In this document: positions 36,343-44,026 of the stretch, in pieces
Layout: each line of letters starts with the position of its first letter
How positions within the stretch are numbered: position 1 is the stretch's first letter
From: Clostridium homopropionicum DSM 5847
Lineage (GTDB): Bacteria; Bacillota; Clostridia; Clostridiales; Clostridiaceae
Direction: 5' to 3'
DNA: 64,000 nucleotides
Assembly: GCF_001263795.1 (NCBI RefSeq)
Contig: NZ_LHUR01000005.1
Location: forward strand, 124,001 to 188,000
The notes under the pieces: generated by a model
What the model was told of the DNA's origin: nothing
The model's input: only the letters and a program-made list of their open reading frames with translations
The model's database searches: none
Made by a program: the position numbers and the translations under genes

Positions 36343-37464
36343 TTATTCAGTAGTTTGAAAAATTGTAGTAAAACGATTAACTAAATCTTTACTAAATTTT
36401 ATATCTGCTTGTGATCTTACCGCCTCAAGAGCATCTATTTTGTTTAATCCGTTATAATACCTCATTCTGTCATAATAGTCTGATACTCCTATTATCTGTG
36501 CTTCAAGTATTATATTATCACCTTCTAAACTTAGAGGGCAGCCAGTGCCATCCCAATTTTCATGATGTTGAAGTATCCATTCAGCACAAAAGTTTAATAA
36601 ATCAGAAATCTTAGCTATCCTATATCCGACCTCACTGTGGTTCTTACCATTACATAAGTTATTGTTAAAATTTATTTTACCTATATCATGATAAATGCAT
36701 GCTATTTTTAACCTTTCAATGGAACTTCTACTAAAGCCAAATAATTCACCCAACTTTAAAGCATAACTAGCTACACGCTTGCCGTGTTCATATAGTTCAT
36801 TTTCATAAATTTTATAGTAATTTATAATGTTTTCTGTAATCTTTTTTTTAACTAATTTTCTTTTACTAAGCTTGAACTTATACATATTATCATCTGCTTT
36901 TCTTAAAATTTCCTCTAAGCAAAAATCTTCTCCTTCTCCATATGAAAAACCTAAAGACGTAAATATTGGTAGATTATTATTTTCTACTGAATATGCTTCT
37001 ACCTTTTTTAAAATAAAATCACACATTTCTTTAGTTTCTTCTTCAGAAATATCGAATGAAACAATTACAAATTCATCTCCGCCCATTCTAACAATTATGT
37101 CTTTATCTCTAATTGAGTTTTTTAAAATTTGTGATGTTAAAAAAATAAGGTTATCACCTATTAAATGCCCAAAAGTATCATTTATAAGTTTCAATAAGTC
37201 AATGTCGCAGAATATAATTCCGAGACTTTTAGCCTTTTTAACCTTTTCTTTAAATTCAAAATTATCTAAATAGCTCCTATTATATACACCTGTTAATGCA
37301 TCATGATATACCATGTGTTGAAGTCTTTCTTGTATATTTTTACTATCTTCTATCTTTTTTATCAGTTCTTTATTAAGATTTTCTAATTGTGCTAGCTTTA
37401 TAAGTAGTTCCTTATATTTTTTCTTATATATCAAGTATTTTTTAACCTTGTAAAAATTGTTCAT
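36343..37464 (-). CDS. GGDEF diguanylate cyclase fused to an HD-GYP-like phosphohydrolase domain
   Basis: Soluble signalling protein of 373 aa. A short N-terminal coiled coil (about residues 15-50) leads to a GGDEF domain with the intact active site RMGGDEFVIVS near residue 135 and substrate-binding residues in FGHLIGDNLIF. An HD-GYP-type domain follows with HDIGK near residue 270, and HHENWDGTGCP in place of HHExxDGxGYP. The protein thus pairs a cyclic-di-GMP synthase with a possible phosphodiesterase and has no membrane sensor. The ATG at 37464 has GAGGTG 6 nt upstream. Confidence 0.87.
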   Translation of the reverse strand: MNNFYKVKKYLIYKKKYKELLIKLAQLENLNKELIKKIEDSKNIQERLQHMVYHDALTGVYNRSYLDNFEFKEKVKKAKSLGIIFCDIDLLKLINDTFGHLIGDNLIFLTSQILKNSIRDKDIIVRMGGDEFVIVSFDISEEETKEMCDFILKKVEAYSVENNNLPIFTSLGFSYGEGEDFCLEEILRKADDNMYKFKLSKRKLVKKKITENIINYYKIYENELYEHGKRVASYALKLGELFGFSRSSIERLKIACIYHDIGKINFNNNLCNGKNHSEVGYRIAKISDLLNFCAEWILQHHENWDGTGCPLSLEGDNIILEAQIIGVSDYYDRMRYYNGLNKIDALEAVRSQADIKFSKDLVNRFTTIFQTTE

Positions 37465-37616
37465 TTCAAGCACCTCTTCAATACTTATGATATATTTTAT
37501 TCAATATGCTGTTATATTGATTACCCATTGGATAATTTTTATTATTTTGCATTGATACGGTAAAAAGTAAAGTATATAATTTTATAAAACAGTATATATT
37601 TTAGGAGAAAATAAAT

Positions 37617-38645
37617 ATGGGAAAAGTATTTTTTAAAAAAATAGATTCTTATAACGATACAACTATCATAAGTATGAGTGCTAAAGAACTTTTAATCAAA
37701 CTTGTTACTGAAGAAAAATTAGAATTACAAAAATATATTCCCTTAAAGGTTCATTTTGGGGAAAAAGGTAACAATACCTTCATTGAATCTAAAAATTATG
37801 AAGGTATAATAAATTATTTAAAAGAAAAAGAGATTGAAAGTGCTTTTATAGAAACTAATGTACTTTATAGAGGTGAAAGAACCACTAAAACAAATCATAT
37901 TAAACTTGCAAAAGAACATGGTTTTAATCAACTTCCAATAGTTATAGCTGATGGTGAGTATGGTGAAGAATATGAACTTGTAGAAATAAATAAAAAAAAT
38001 TTTAAGCAGTGCAAAATCGGAAGAGAAATTGCCAAACTTGACCAAATGATTATTTTAAGTCACTTTAAAGGACATGGGTTGGCTGGTTTCGGTGGTGCAA
38101 TAAAGCAACTAGCCATGGGCTGTGCCGCTAGGGGGGGGAAGCTTGCCCAACACTCAAACTCTTTTCCAATAATTATTCCATTTAAATGTAAGTCCTGCAA
38201 TGCCTGTGTAAAAACCTGCCCTGTAAATGCACTTACATTAAATCCAAAAGCTAAAATCTTAAAAGAAAAATGCATTGGTTGTGCATCCTGCATTGCAATT
38301 TGTCCACACAAAGCTATAAGTACTAACTGGTTAGGATCCATTTCAAAATCTTTTTATGAAAGACTTGCAGAGTATGCATTTGCTGCACATAAAAAGAATA
38401 ATATTTATATTACTTTTGCTTTTAATATTACAAAGGGTTGTGATTGTGAGGGTCATAAAATGAAACCTGTTGTAAATGACTTAGGAATTTTTGCTTCAAA
38501 GGACCCGGTTGCGATTGATAAAGCTTGTTTAGATATGTTAGATAAGGAAAAGGGCAGTAGGGTTTTTTCAAGAGGAAGATATACTCTAAAGTATGCTGAA
38601 GAAATTGGTCTTGGTAGCCAAGACTATGATTTAATTTACTTGTAG
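37617..38645 (+). CDS. DUF362 protein with two [4Fe-4S] ferredoxin motifs
   Basis: A 342-aa cytoplasmic iron-sulfur protein of unknown reaction. The DUF362 region (LIVLSHFKGHGLAGFGGAIK-like segment near residue 150, then MGCAARGGKLAQH) is followed by CKSCNACVKTCP near residue 194 and CIGCASCIAICP near 220. A second DUF362 part has FASKDPVAIDKACLDML near 300. Both clusters are complete, so electron transfer is likely. TTTAGGAG precedes the ATG by 10 nt. It lies upstream of the candidate small RNA. Confidence 0.88.
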   Translation: MGKVFFKKIDSYNDTTIISMSAKELLIKLVTEEKLELQKYIPLKVHFGEKGNNTFIESKNYEGIINYLKEKEIESAFIETNVLYRGERTTKTNHIKLAKEHGFNQLPIVIADGEYGEEYELVEINKKNFKQCKIGREIAKLDQMIILSHFKGHGLAGFGGAIKQLAMGCAARGGKLAQHSNSFPIIIPFKCKSCNACVKTCPVNALTLNPKAKILKEKCIGCASCIAICPHKAISTNWLGSISKSFYERLAEYAFAAHKKNNIYITFAFNITKGCDCEGHKMKPVVNDLGIFASKDPVAIDKACLDMLDKEKGSRVFSRGRYTLKYAEEIGLGSQDYDLIYL

Positions 38646-38696
38646 TAAACGCCCTTATTTTTTTCTAAAAAAATTATAATTCATTTAAAATTATTC

Positions 38697-38725
38697 TTGA
38701 AAATATTTTTGTAAAATGTTATAAT
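38697..38725 (+). promoter_or_regulatory. Promoter of the candidate small RNA
   Basis: TTGAAA (38697-38702), 17-bp spacer and TATAAT (38720-38725) on the plus strand. No ORF starts downstream before the terminator at 38903. Confidence 0.75.
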
Positions 38726-38731
38726 GTAAAC

Positions 38732-38903
38732 GTAATCAAACCACACTACATGTTTAATAATATACCCACATTATTTAGCAAAACCTATAGTCTAAGTTTT
38801 GCTATGAATGAGCATCAATATTTTATATATTAAATTTCTGAAATGGTTATAATCATTTTCGACATTTTTCGTCTAAAATATTTTTATGCTCATTCATTTT
38901 TTT
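38732..38903 (+). ncRNA. Candidate structured small RNA (~172 nt)
   Basis: The stretch between the DUF362 and clp genes (351 bp) has its own promoter and no coding frame. The predicted transcript folds into a 9-bp hairpin TAGCAAAAC/GTTTTGCTA (38776-38804). This is followed by a 12-bp perfect stem ATGAATGAGCAT/ATGCTCATTCAT (38804-38815 with 38886-38897), extended inward by ATATTTTA/TAAAATAT, and then by six T (38898-38903), an intrinsic terminator. No match to 6S RNA, tmRNA, SRP RNA, RNase P RNA or a known riboswitch was recognised. Existence is inferred from promoter plus terminator. Confidence 0.5.
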
Positions 38904-38916
38904 GTTATTATTTAAA

Positions 38917-38989
38917 AAGGCTATGTTTTAAGAAATTAGATTCATAATTGTCATATGTTAATGAACCCAATATACTTAAACATAGCCTT
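38917..38989 (-). terminator. Terminator of the clpE-like gene
   Basis: A 15-bp arm pair (AAGGCTATGTTT.AAG with CTT.AACATAGCCTT) around a ~42-nt loop, followed by five T on the minus strand. Confidence 0.7.
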
Positions 38990-38996
38990 ACTAATT

Positions 38997-41285
38997 TTAC
39001 TCTAATACAACCTTATTATCTATTAATTTAACTGTTATTTTGTCACCATCAATAAACTTCTTCTGAAGGTATTGCTCTGCAATTTCGTCTTCAATATACT
39101 TTTGAATAGCCCTTCTTAATGGTCTAGCACCGTATTTTTTATCATATCCTACCTTTAAAATAAATTCTTTAACTTCGTCAGAAATATCTAAAGTAAGTTT
39201 TTTTGTTCCTACTTCTTCTATAACTTCTTTTAGCATTAAATCCATTATCTTATACAATTCTTCCTTAGTTAGAGACTTAAATACTATTGTTTCATCAACT
39301 CTATTTAAAAATTCTGGTCTAAATACTTCCTTTAATGCATCCTTTACCTGTTTTTCTAACTCTGAGTAATCATCTTTTGCAAATCCTATAGATGATGATT
39401 TAAAATTAGTCCCTGCATTAGAGGTCATAATTATAACAGTATTATCAAAGTATACAGTTCTTCCTTGACTATCTGTAAGTCTTCCATCCTCTAAAATTTG
39501 AAGAAGCATATTAAATACATCTGGGTGAGCTTTTTCAATTTCATCCATCAATATTACTGAATATGGTTTTCTTCTTACCTTTTCAGTTAATTGTCCTCCC
39601 TGATCATAGCCTACATATCCTGGAGGAGCACCTATTAGTTTAGATACAGTATGCTTCTCCATATATTCAGACATATCTATTCTTATCATTGCATCTTCAC
39701 TTCCAAAAAGTTCACTTGCTAAAGCCTTTACCAATTCAGTTTTACCAACTCCAGTAGGTCCAACAAATATAAATGAAGATGGTTTTTTCTTTTTTCTAAA
39801 GCCTAATCTATTACGTCTTATTGCCCTTGATAGTGCAACTATACCTTCTTCCTGACCAATTACTCTTTTATGAAGTCTATTTTCTAAGTTTAGTAATTTT
39901 TCAGCCTCTTCTTCTGTTATGCTTTGTACAGGAATTTTAGTCCATGCTTCTATTACATATGCAATTTCTTCAATGGATAAATCTGTTTCTTTACTTTCCT
40001 TTTCTAGTTTTTCAATTTTTTCTTCAACCTTACAAAGTTCCATCTTACATTCAGCAGCCTTTGCATAATCATCATTATCTGCTGCATAGTTCATTGCTTC
40101 TTCTATTTGCTGTGCTTCTTCCTTTACAGCTTTTAGCTCAACTAAGCCTTTGTTCTTTAAATTTGCTCTTGAACTAGCTTCATCTATTACGTCAATAGCC
40201 TTATCTGGCAGAAATCTATCATTTATATATTTAGCTGATAGATTAACTGCTGTTTCTACCACTTCTTTAGAAATCTTAACCTTGTGATAATCTTCATAAT
40301 AATTTTTTATTCCATTTATTATTTCGATAGTTTCTTCAATTGTTGGTTCCTCCACAAGGACTGGTTGAAATCTTCTCTCTAAAGCAGAATCCTTTTCAAT
40401 ATGTTTCCTATACTCTTCAAGAGTAGTTGCTCCTATTACTTGGATTTCTCCCTTAGCCAGCGCAGGTTTAAGAATATTAGCTGCATTCATTGCACCACCT
40501 TGTGCCTCACCTGCTCCGATAATATTGTGAACCTCGTCAATTACTAAAATGATATTGCCATCTTCCTTAGCCTCTTCAATAATAGATTTCATTCTACCTT
40601 CAAACTGACCTCTGAACTGTGTTCCAGCAACTATTGCTGTTAGATCTAGAACATATATCTCAGCATCAAAAAGCTTTGCAGGAACTTGTCTTTCAGCTAT
40701 TCTTACTGCAAGCCCTTCTGCGATAGCTGTCTTTCCTACTCCAGGCTCTCCAATAAGAATAGGATTATTTTTTGTTCTTCTATTTAGAATTTGGATAACC
40801 CTATCTATTTCTCTATTTCTCCCTATAACCTTATCTACATTTTGGTTTTTAGCCTTTAGAGTTAAATTTGTTCCATACATATCCAAGTATTTTCTTTTCT
40901 TTTTAAATAAACTGCTTTTTGACTTACTCTTAGGTTTTTCTTCCACTTTTGAAGCTCTAGTAGCACTCTTTTCTTTTTCCTCTTTTGTTTCTTCTTCTGA
41001 AGTATTCTTTGTCTGAGGAAACACATTATTCATTAGACTTGATAAAATATTATCTTCTCCTAGCTCATCTATATTTATGTCCTGTAACATTCCATTCATT
41101 TGTTCTGCTAAATTTTCTACATCCTCTGGCTTTATTCCTGATTGCTTAATTAGTTGATCCATTATTGGATACCCCATTTTTTTAGCACATTCAAAACATA
41201 TTCCTATCATTTCTGATTTTCCATTTTCTATTTTAGCTGTATATATAGTTGCAACATTCTTCTTACAAATAGAACACATTTGCAT
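38997..41285 (-). CDS. clpE: ClpE-like AAA+ unfoldase with N-terminal zinc motif
   Basis: ATP-dependent protein unfoldase of 762 aa, probably feeding ClpP. The usual Clp-N repeats are absent. Instead residues 4-34 carry two CxxC pairs (CSICKKN and CFECAKK) as in ClpE/McsA. D1 has GEPGVGKT and VIDEVHNIIG. A UVR-type coiled middle domain (near residues 380-430) includes NDDYAKAAECKMEL. D2 has GPTGVGKTELV and LMDEIEKAHPDV. An IGF tripeptide in SSSIGFAKDD matches the ClpP-docking loop. A low-complexity charged linker lies at about 95-130. No CtsR/McsAB genes or CtsR-type operator is evident upstream. It could equally be annotated clpC. Confidence 0.88.
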   Translation of the reverse strand: MQMCSICKKNVATIYTAKIENGKSEMIGICFECAKKMGYPIMDQLIKQSGIKPEDVENLAEQMNGMLQDINIDELGEDNILSSLMNNVFPQTKNTSEEETKEEKEKSATRASKVEEKPKSKSKSSLFKKKRKYLDMYGTNLTLKAKNQNVDKVIGRNREIDRVIQILNRRTKNNPILIGEPGVGKTAIAEGLAVRIAERQVPAKLFDAEIYVLDLTAIVAGTQFRGQFEGRMKSIIEEAKEDGNIILVIDEVHNIIGAGEAQGGAMNAANILKPALAKGEIQVIGATTLEEYRKHIEKDSALERRFQPVLVEEPTIEETIEIINGIKNYYEDYHKVKISKEVVETAVNLSAKYINDRFLPDKAIDVIDEASSRANLKNKGLVELKAVKEEAQQIEEAMNYAADNDDYAKAAECKMELCKVEEKIEKLEKESKETDLSIEEIAYVIEAWTKIPVQSITEEEAEKLLNLENRLHKRVIGQEEGIVALSRAIRRNRLGFRKKKKPSSFIFVGPTGVGKTELVKALASELFGSEDAMIRIDMSEYMEKHTVSKLIGAPPGYVGYDQGGQLTEKVRRKPYSVILMDEIEKAHPDVFNMLLQILEDGRLTDSQGRTVYFDNTVIIMTSNAGTNFKSSSIGFAKDDYSELEKQVKDALKEVFRPEFLNRVDETIVFKSLTKEELYKIMDLMLKEVIEEVGTKKLTLDISDEVKEFILKVGYDKKYGARPLRRAIQKYIEDEIAEQYLQKKFIDGDKITVKLIDNKVVLE

Positions 41286-41516
41286 TTAAATCATCTCCGA
41301 ATCTTTTATATAGTCAAAAGTAAAAATATTTTGATTACCATATATAATACTTGATAAGTATAATTTTATCAACGTAATTGAAAAAAATAAATATTAAAAA
41401 ATAATGAACTGCATTAAGTACTATTAATATGTTAAATAAAATACATTTATCAATAACACCAAATCGTAAAATGCTTAATAAACTATAAGTAAGATAACTA
41501 CTTGGAGTGTGATTAT

Positions 41517-42854
41517 ATGAACGCATCTTACTATAGAAACTTAGTAGTAGGCGTAAATACAAGAGTTCCGCTTATAAATGGAAAATATGGTCAAGCTATT
41601 AATTTTGATAATGCTGCTACAACCCCTGCCTTTGTATCAGTAGTAGAGGGAGTTGTAAGATTTATATCATTATATTCATCTGTTCATAGAGGTTTCGGTT
41701 ATAAATCTCAATTCTCTACAAAACTTTATGAGAATAGTCGTAATATTGTAGCAAACTTTTTAAATGCAGATTTAAACTATAACTCGGTAATATTTGTTAA
41801 AAATACCACTGAAGCAATAAATAAACTCTCTAACATGCTTTATGCAGAAAATAAAGATAAAATAATCTTATCAACTGACATGGAACATCACTCAAATGAT
41901 CTGCCTTGGAGAAAATATAAAATAGATTATATTTCTGTTGACGATTGTGGAAGATTATCTATTGAGGATTTAAGAAATAAATTAAAGTATTATAATGGAA
42001 ATGTATCACTAGTTACTCTTACAGGTGCGTCAAATATAACTGGATTTAGGAATCCTATTCATGAGGCTGCAAGACTAGCTCATAAATATGGAGCCAAGAT
42101 ATTCATAGATGGTGCTCAACTGGTTCCTCACGCAGTTGTAGATATGAAACCTATGAAAGAAAAAGATCATATAGATTATATTGCCTTTTCAGGTCATAAA
42201 ATGTATGCTCCTTTTGGTGTAGGTGTTCTTATTGGCCCAAGTGAAGAGTTAGAGCGCTTGACTCCAGATTATTTGGGTGGTGGTACTGTAGATATTGTTA
42301 CTCACGATTATATTAAATGGCTCCGTTCTCCTCATAAAGAAGAAGCCGGCTCTCCAAATGTAGTAGGAGTAATAGCTTTAGCAACTGCAATTGAAACTTT
42401 AAATTTCATAGGTATGAATAATGTTGAAGCCTATGAAAATTATCTAACTCAATATGCCTTAAAAGGTTTAAGTTCAATACCTGATATAAAAATATACTGT
42501 GATAAAAAAAATGCGGATACAAGAATAGGTACTATTTCATTTAATATAAACGACATAAATCATGAAGTAGTTGCAAAAATACTATCTTATGAAGCTGGTA
42601 TTTCTGTTAGAAATGGTTGTTTTTGTGCTCAGCCTTATGTTCAAAAATTATTAAGAATGACCAAAGAAGAAATAGATGAAAGGGTAAAATCTGGCAGTCA
42701 TGAACCTGGAATGGTTAGAATAAGCTTTGGGATTTACAATACTACAAAAGAAATAGATGTATTATTATCTTTATTGAATAATATAGTAAAAAATAAACAG
42801 CTCTATTTAGATAGATATAAATCAATATCCGATGAATTCTATTTCAAAATATAA
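41517..42854 (+). CDS. Cysteine desulfurase-like class V aminotransferase
   Basis: PLP enzyme of 445 aa resembling SufS/Csd-type desulfurases. FDNAATTPAFVSVVEGVVRF is at the N-terminus, and the PLP site is TDMEHHSND, ASNITG and FIDGAQLVPH. The Schiff-base lysine is in AFSGHKMYAPFG near residue 225. A candidate catalytic Cys lies in VRNGCFCAQPYVQ near residue 365. No suf or isc partner genes are adjacent, so it may be a stand-alone sulfur donor or a related lyase. GGAGTG is 8 nt before the ATG at 41517. A hairpin following the stop overlaps the next gene's ribosome site. Confidence 0.87.
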   Translation: MNASYYRNLVVGVNTRVPLINGKYGQAINFDNAATTPAFVSVVEGVVRFISLYSSVHRGFGYKSQFSTKLYENSRNIVANFLNADLNYNSVIFVKNTTEAINKLSNMLYAENKDKIILSTDMEHHSNDLPWRKYKIDYISVDDCGRLSIEDLRNKLKYYNGNVSLVTLTGASNITGFRNPIHEAARLAHKYGAKIFIDGAQLVPHAVVDMKPMKEKDHIDYIAFSGHKMYAPFGVGVLIGPSEELERLTPDYLGGGTVDIVTHDYIKWLRSPHKEEAGSPNVVGVIALATAIETLNFIGMNNVEAYENYLTQYALKGLSSIPDIKIYCDKKNADTRIGTISFNINDINHEVVAKILSYEAGISVRNGCFCAQPYVQKLLRMTKEEIDERVKSGSHEPGMVRISFGIYNTTKEIDVLLSLLNNIVKNKQLYLDRYKSISDEFYFKI

Positions 42855-42865
42855 GTATAAAAAAT

Positions 42866-42918
42866 CCTCCTAATTATCAAAATACTAAAATAAAGTATAG
42901 TTCTAGGAGGTGTTTTTT
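42866..42918 (+). promoter_or_regulatory. Hairpin that can hide the SDR ribosome binding site and resembles a terminator
   Basis: CCTCCTA (42866-42872) is perfectly complementary to TAGGAGG (42904-42910), the Shine-Dalgarno sequence of the SDR gene, and six T follow at 42913-42918. The structure could end desulfurase transcription or, on read-through, block SDR translation. Confidence 0.5.
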
Positions 42919-43773
42919 ATGTTTCCAAAAAATTTTGCACCGCAACATCAAGATACTCAGCCTGGTCTTGAGTCCCTTATGAATCCAAAACCTCAAAGTG
43001 AAAACCCAAATTATAAACCCTGTAATAAGTTATTAAATAAAGTAGCAATTATAACCGGTGGCGACAGCGGTATTGGAAAAGCTGTTGCTTTAGCCTATGC
43101 AAAAGAAGGTGCAGATATAGTTATTGTATATTTAAACGAAGAAGTTGATGCAAAAGAAACTGAAAAAATTATAAAAGAAACTGGTAGAAAATGCCTATGC
43201 ATTTCTGGTGACTTAGGAGACGAGAATTTTTGTAAAAAGGTTATTGAAAACACTATTAATAAATTTAATCATATTGATATTTTAGTAAATAATGCTGCTG
43301 TACAATATCCACAGAATAGTATTACAGACATTACATCAGAACAGCTTCAATTGACTTTTAGAACTAATATTTTTTCTGCTTTCTATTTAATAAAGTATGC
43401 TATGTCCCACTTAAAAAAGGGAAGCTCAATAATTAATACTAGCTCCATAACAGCATATGAAGGACATGAAACTCTTTTGGACTATTCCTCAACAAAAGGT
43501 GCAATTACTAGCTTAACTCGTTCACTGGCTTTAAATTTATCTAAAGAAGGTATTCGAGTAAATGCCGTAGCACCTGGTCCAATATGGACTCCTTTAATTC
43601 CTTCTAGTTTTACTGCTGAGGAAGTTACAAAATTTGGGCAGAACACTCCTATGGGTCGCCCAGGTCAACCCTTTGAATTAGCCCCAACATATGTTTTTTT
43701 AGCCTCTGAAGATTCTTCTTATATTTCCGGCCAAGTAATTCACGTTAATGGCGGAAAAATTACTGAAAGTTAA
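42919..43773 (+). CDS. Short-chain dehydrogenase/reductase (YhdF/glucose-dehydrogenase-like)
   Basis: NAD(P)-dependent oxidoreductase of 284 aa. An N-terminal extension of about 40 residues (FAPQHQDTQPGLESLMNPKP) is typical of the general-stress SDRs YhdF and YhxC. The Rossmann motif is TGGDSGIG, followed by NNAAVQYPQ, the catalytic Ser in INTSSITAYEGHE, and YSSTKGAI with the catalytic Tyr and Lys. VNAVAPGPIWTPLIPSSF and the C-terminal YISGQVIHVNGG complete the fold. Substrate unknown. It is translated from ATG 42919 behind a very strong but potentially hidden AGGAGG. Confidence 0.9.
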   Translation: MFPKNFAPQHQDTQPGLESLMNPKPQSENPNYKPCNKLLNKVAIITGGDSGIGKAVALAYAKEGADIVIVYLNEEVDAKETEKIIKETGRKCLCISGDLGDENFCKKVIENTINKFNHIDILVNNAAVQYPQNSITDITSEQLQLTFRTNIFSAFYLIKYAMSHLKKGSSIINTSSITAYEGHETLLDYSSTKGAITSLTRSLALNLSKEGIRVNAVAPGPIWTPLIPSSFTAEEVTKFGQNTPMGRPGQPFELAPTYVFLASEDSSYISGQVIHVNGGKITES

Positions 43774-43822
43774 TAATAAATATAACCTCTATTGAAAATA
43801 CTATTAAAAAAGGAGGTATATC

Positions 43823-43990
43823 ATGGCTAAAAACAAATTTAAAGAAAGATTTCTTTCTACTCCAATAGAAAGACATGAAACTGCAGCATGGGCAAATATT
43901 GAAACTGCAAAACCCGTTTCAAAGGTTTCAGTTCCTAGCGACTTTCAAATTGGAGAAGCTAAAGATTGGGTGGAAGAAAACCAGAAATAA
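43823..43990 (+). CDS. DUF3787 small protein
   Basis: A 55-residue protein beginning MAKNKFKERFLSTPIERHET, with AAWANIETAKPVSKVSVPS and a C-terminal EAKDWVEENQK. These segments match the DUF3787 family of small clostridial proteins of unknown function. AAGGAGG lies 7 nt before the ATG. It follows the SDR by 49 bp and probably shares its transcript, ending at the terminator at 43989. Confidence 0.85.
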   Translation: MAKNKFKERFLSTPIERHETAAWANIETAKPVSKVSVPSDFQIGEAKDWVEENQK

Positions 43991-44020
43991 AAGGTATGTC
44001 TCAAAGGAGACACACCTTTT
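43989..44020. terminator. Bidirectional terminator between the DUF3787 gene and nifJ
   Basis: AAAAGGTATGTCTC pairs with GAGACACACCTTTT over a 4-nt loop, with one mismatch and T-runs on both sides; the DUF3787 stop codon touches the stem. Confidence 0.87.
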
Positions 44021-44026
44021 TCTCTT

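Noticed and set aside
38858-38866. Spo0A-box-like TTTTCGACA inside the candidate small RNA
   Set aside because: It matches the 0A-box consensus but lies within the predicted transcript, not at a promoter; a single short match is expected by chance. The same holds for the TGTCGAA at 4439.
38732-38903. 6S RNA or another housekeeping RNA
   Set aside because: The large central bulge and closing stem expected of 6S RNA are not visible, and no SRP, RNase P or tmRNA signature was found.
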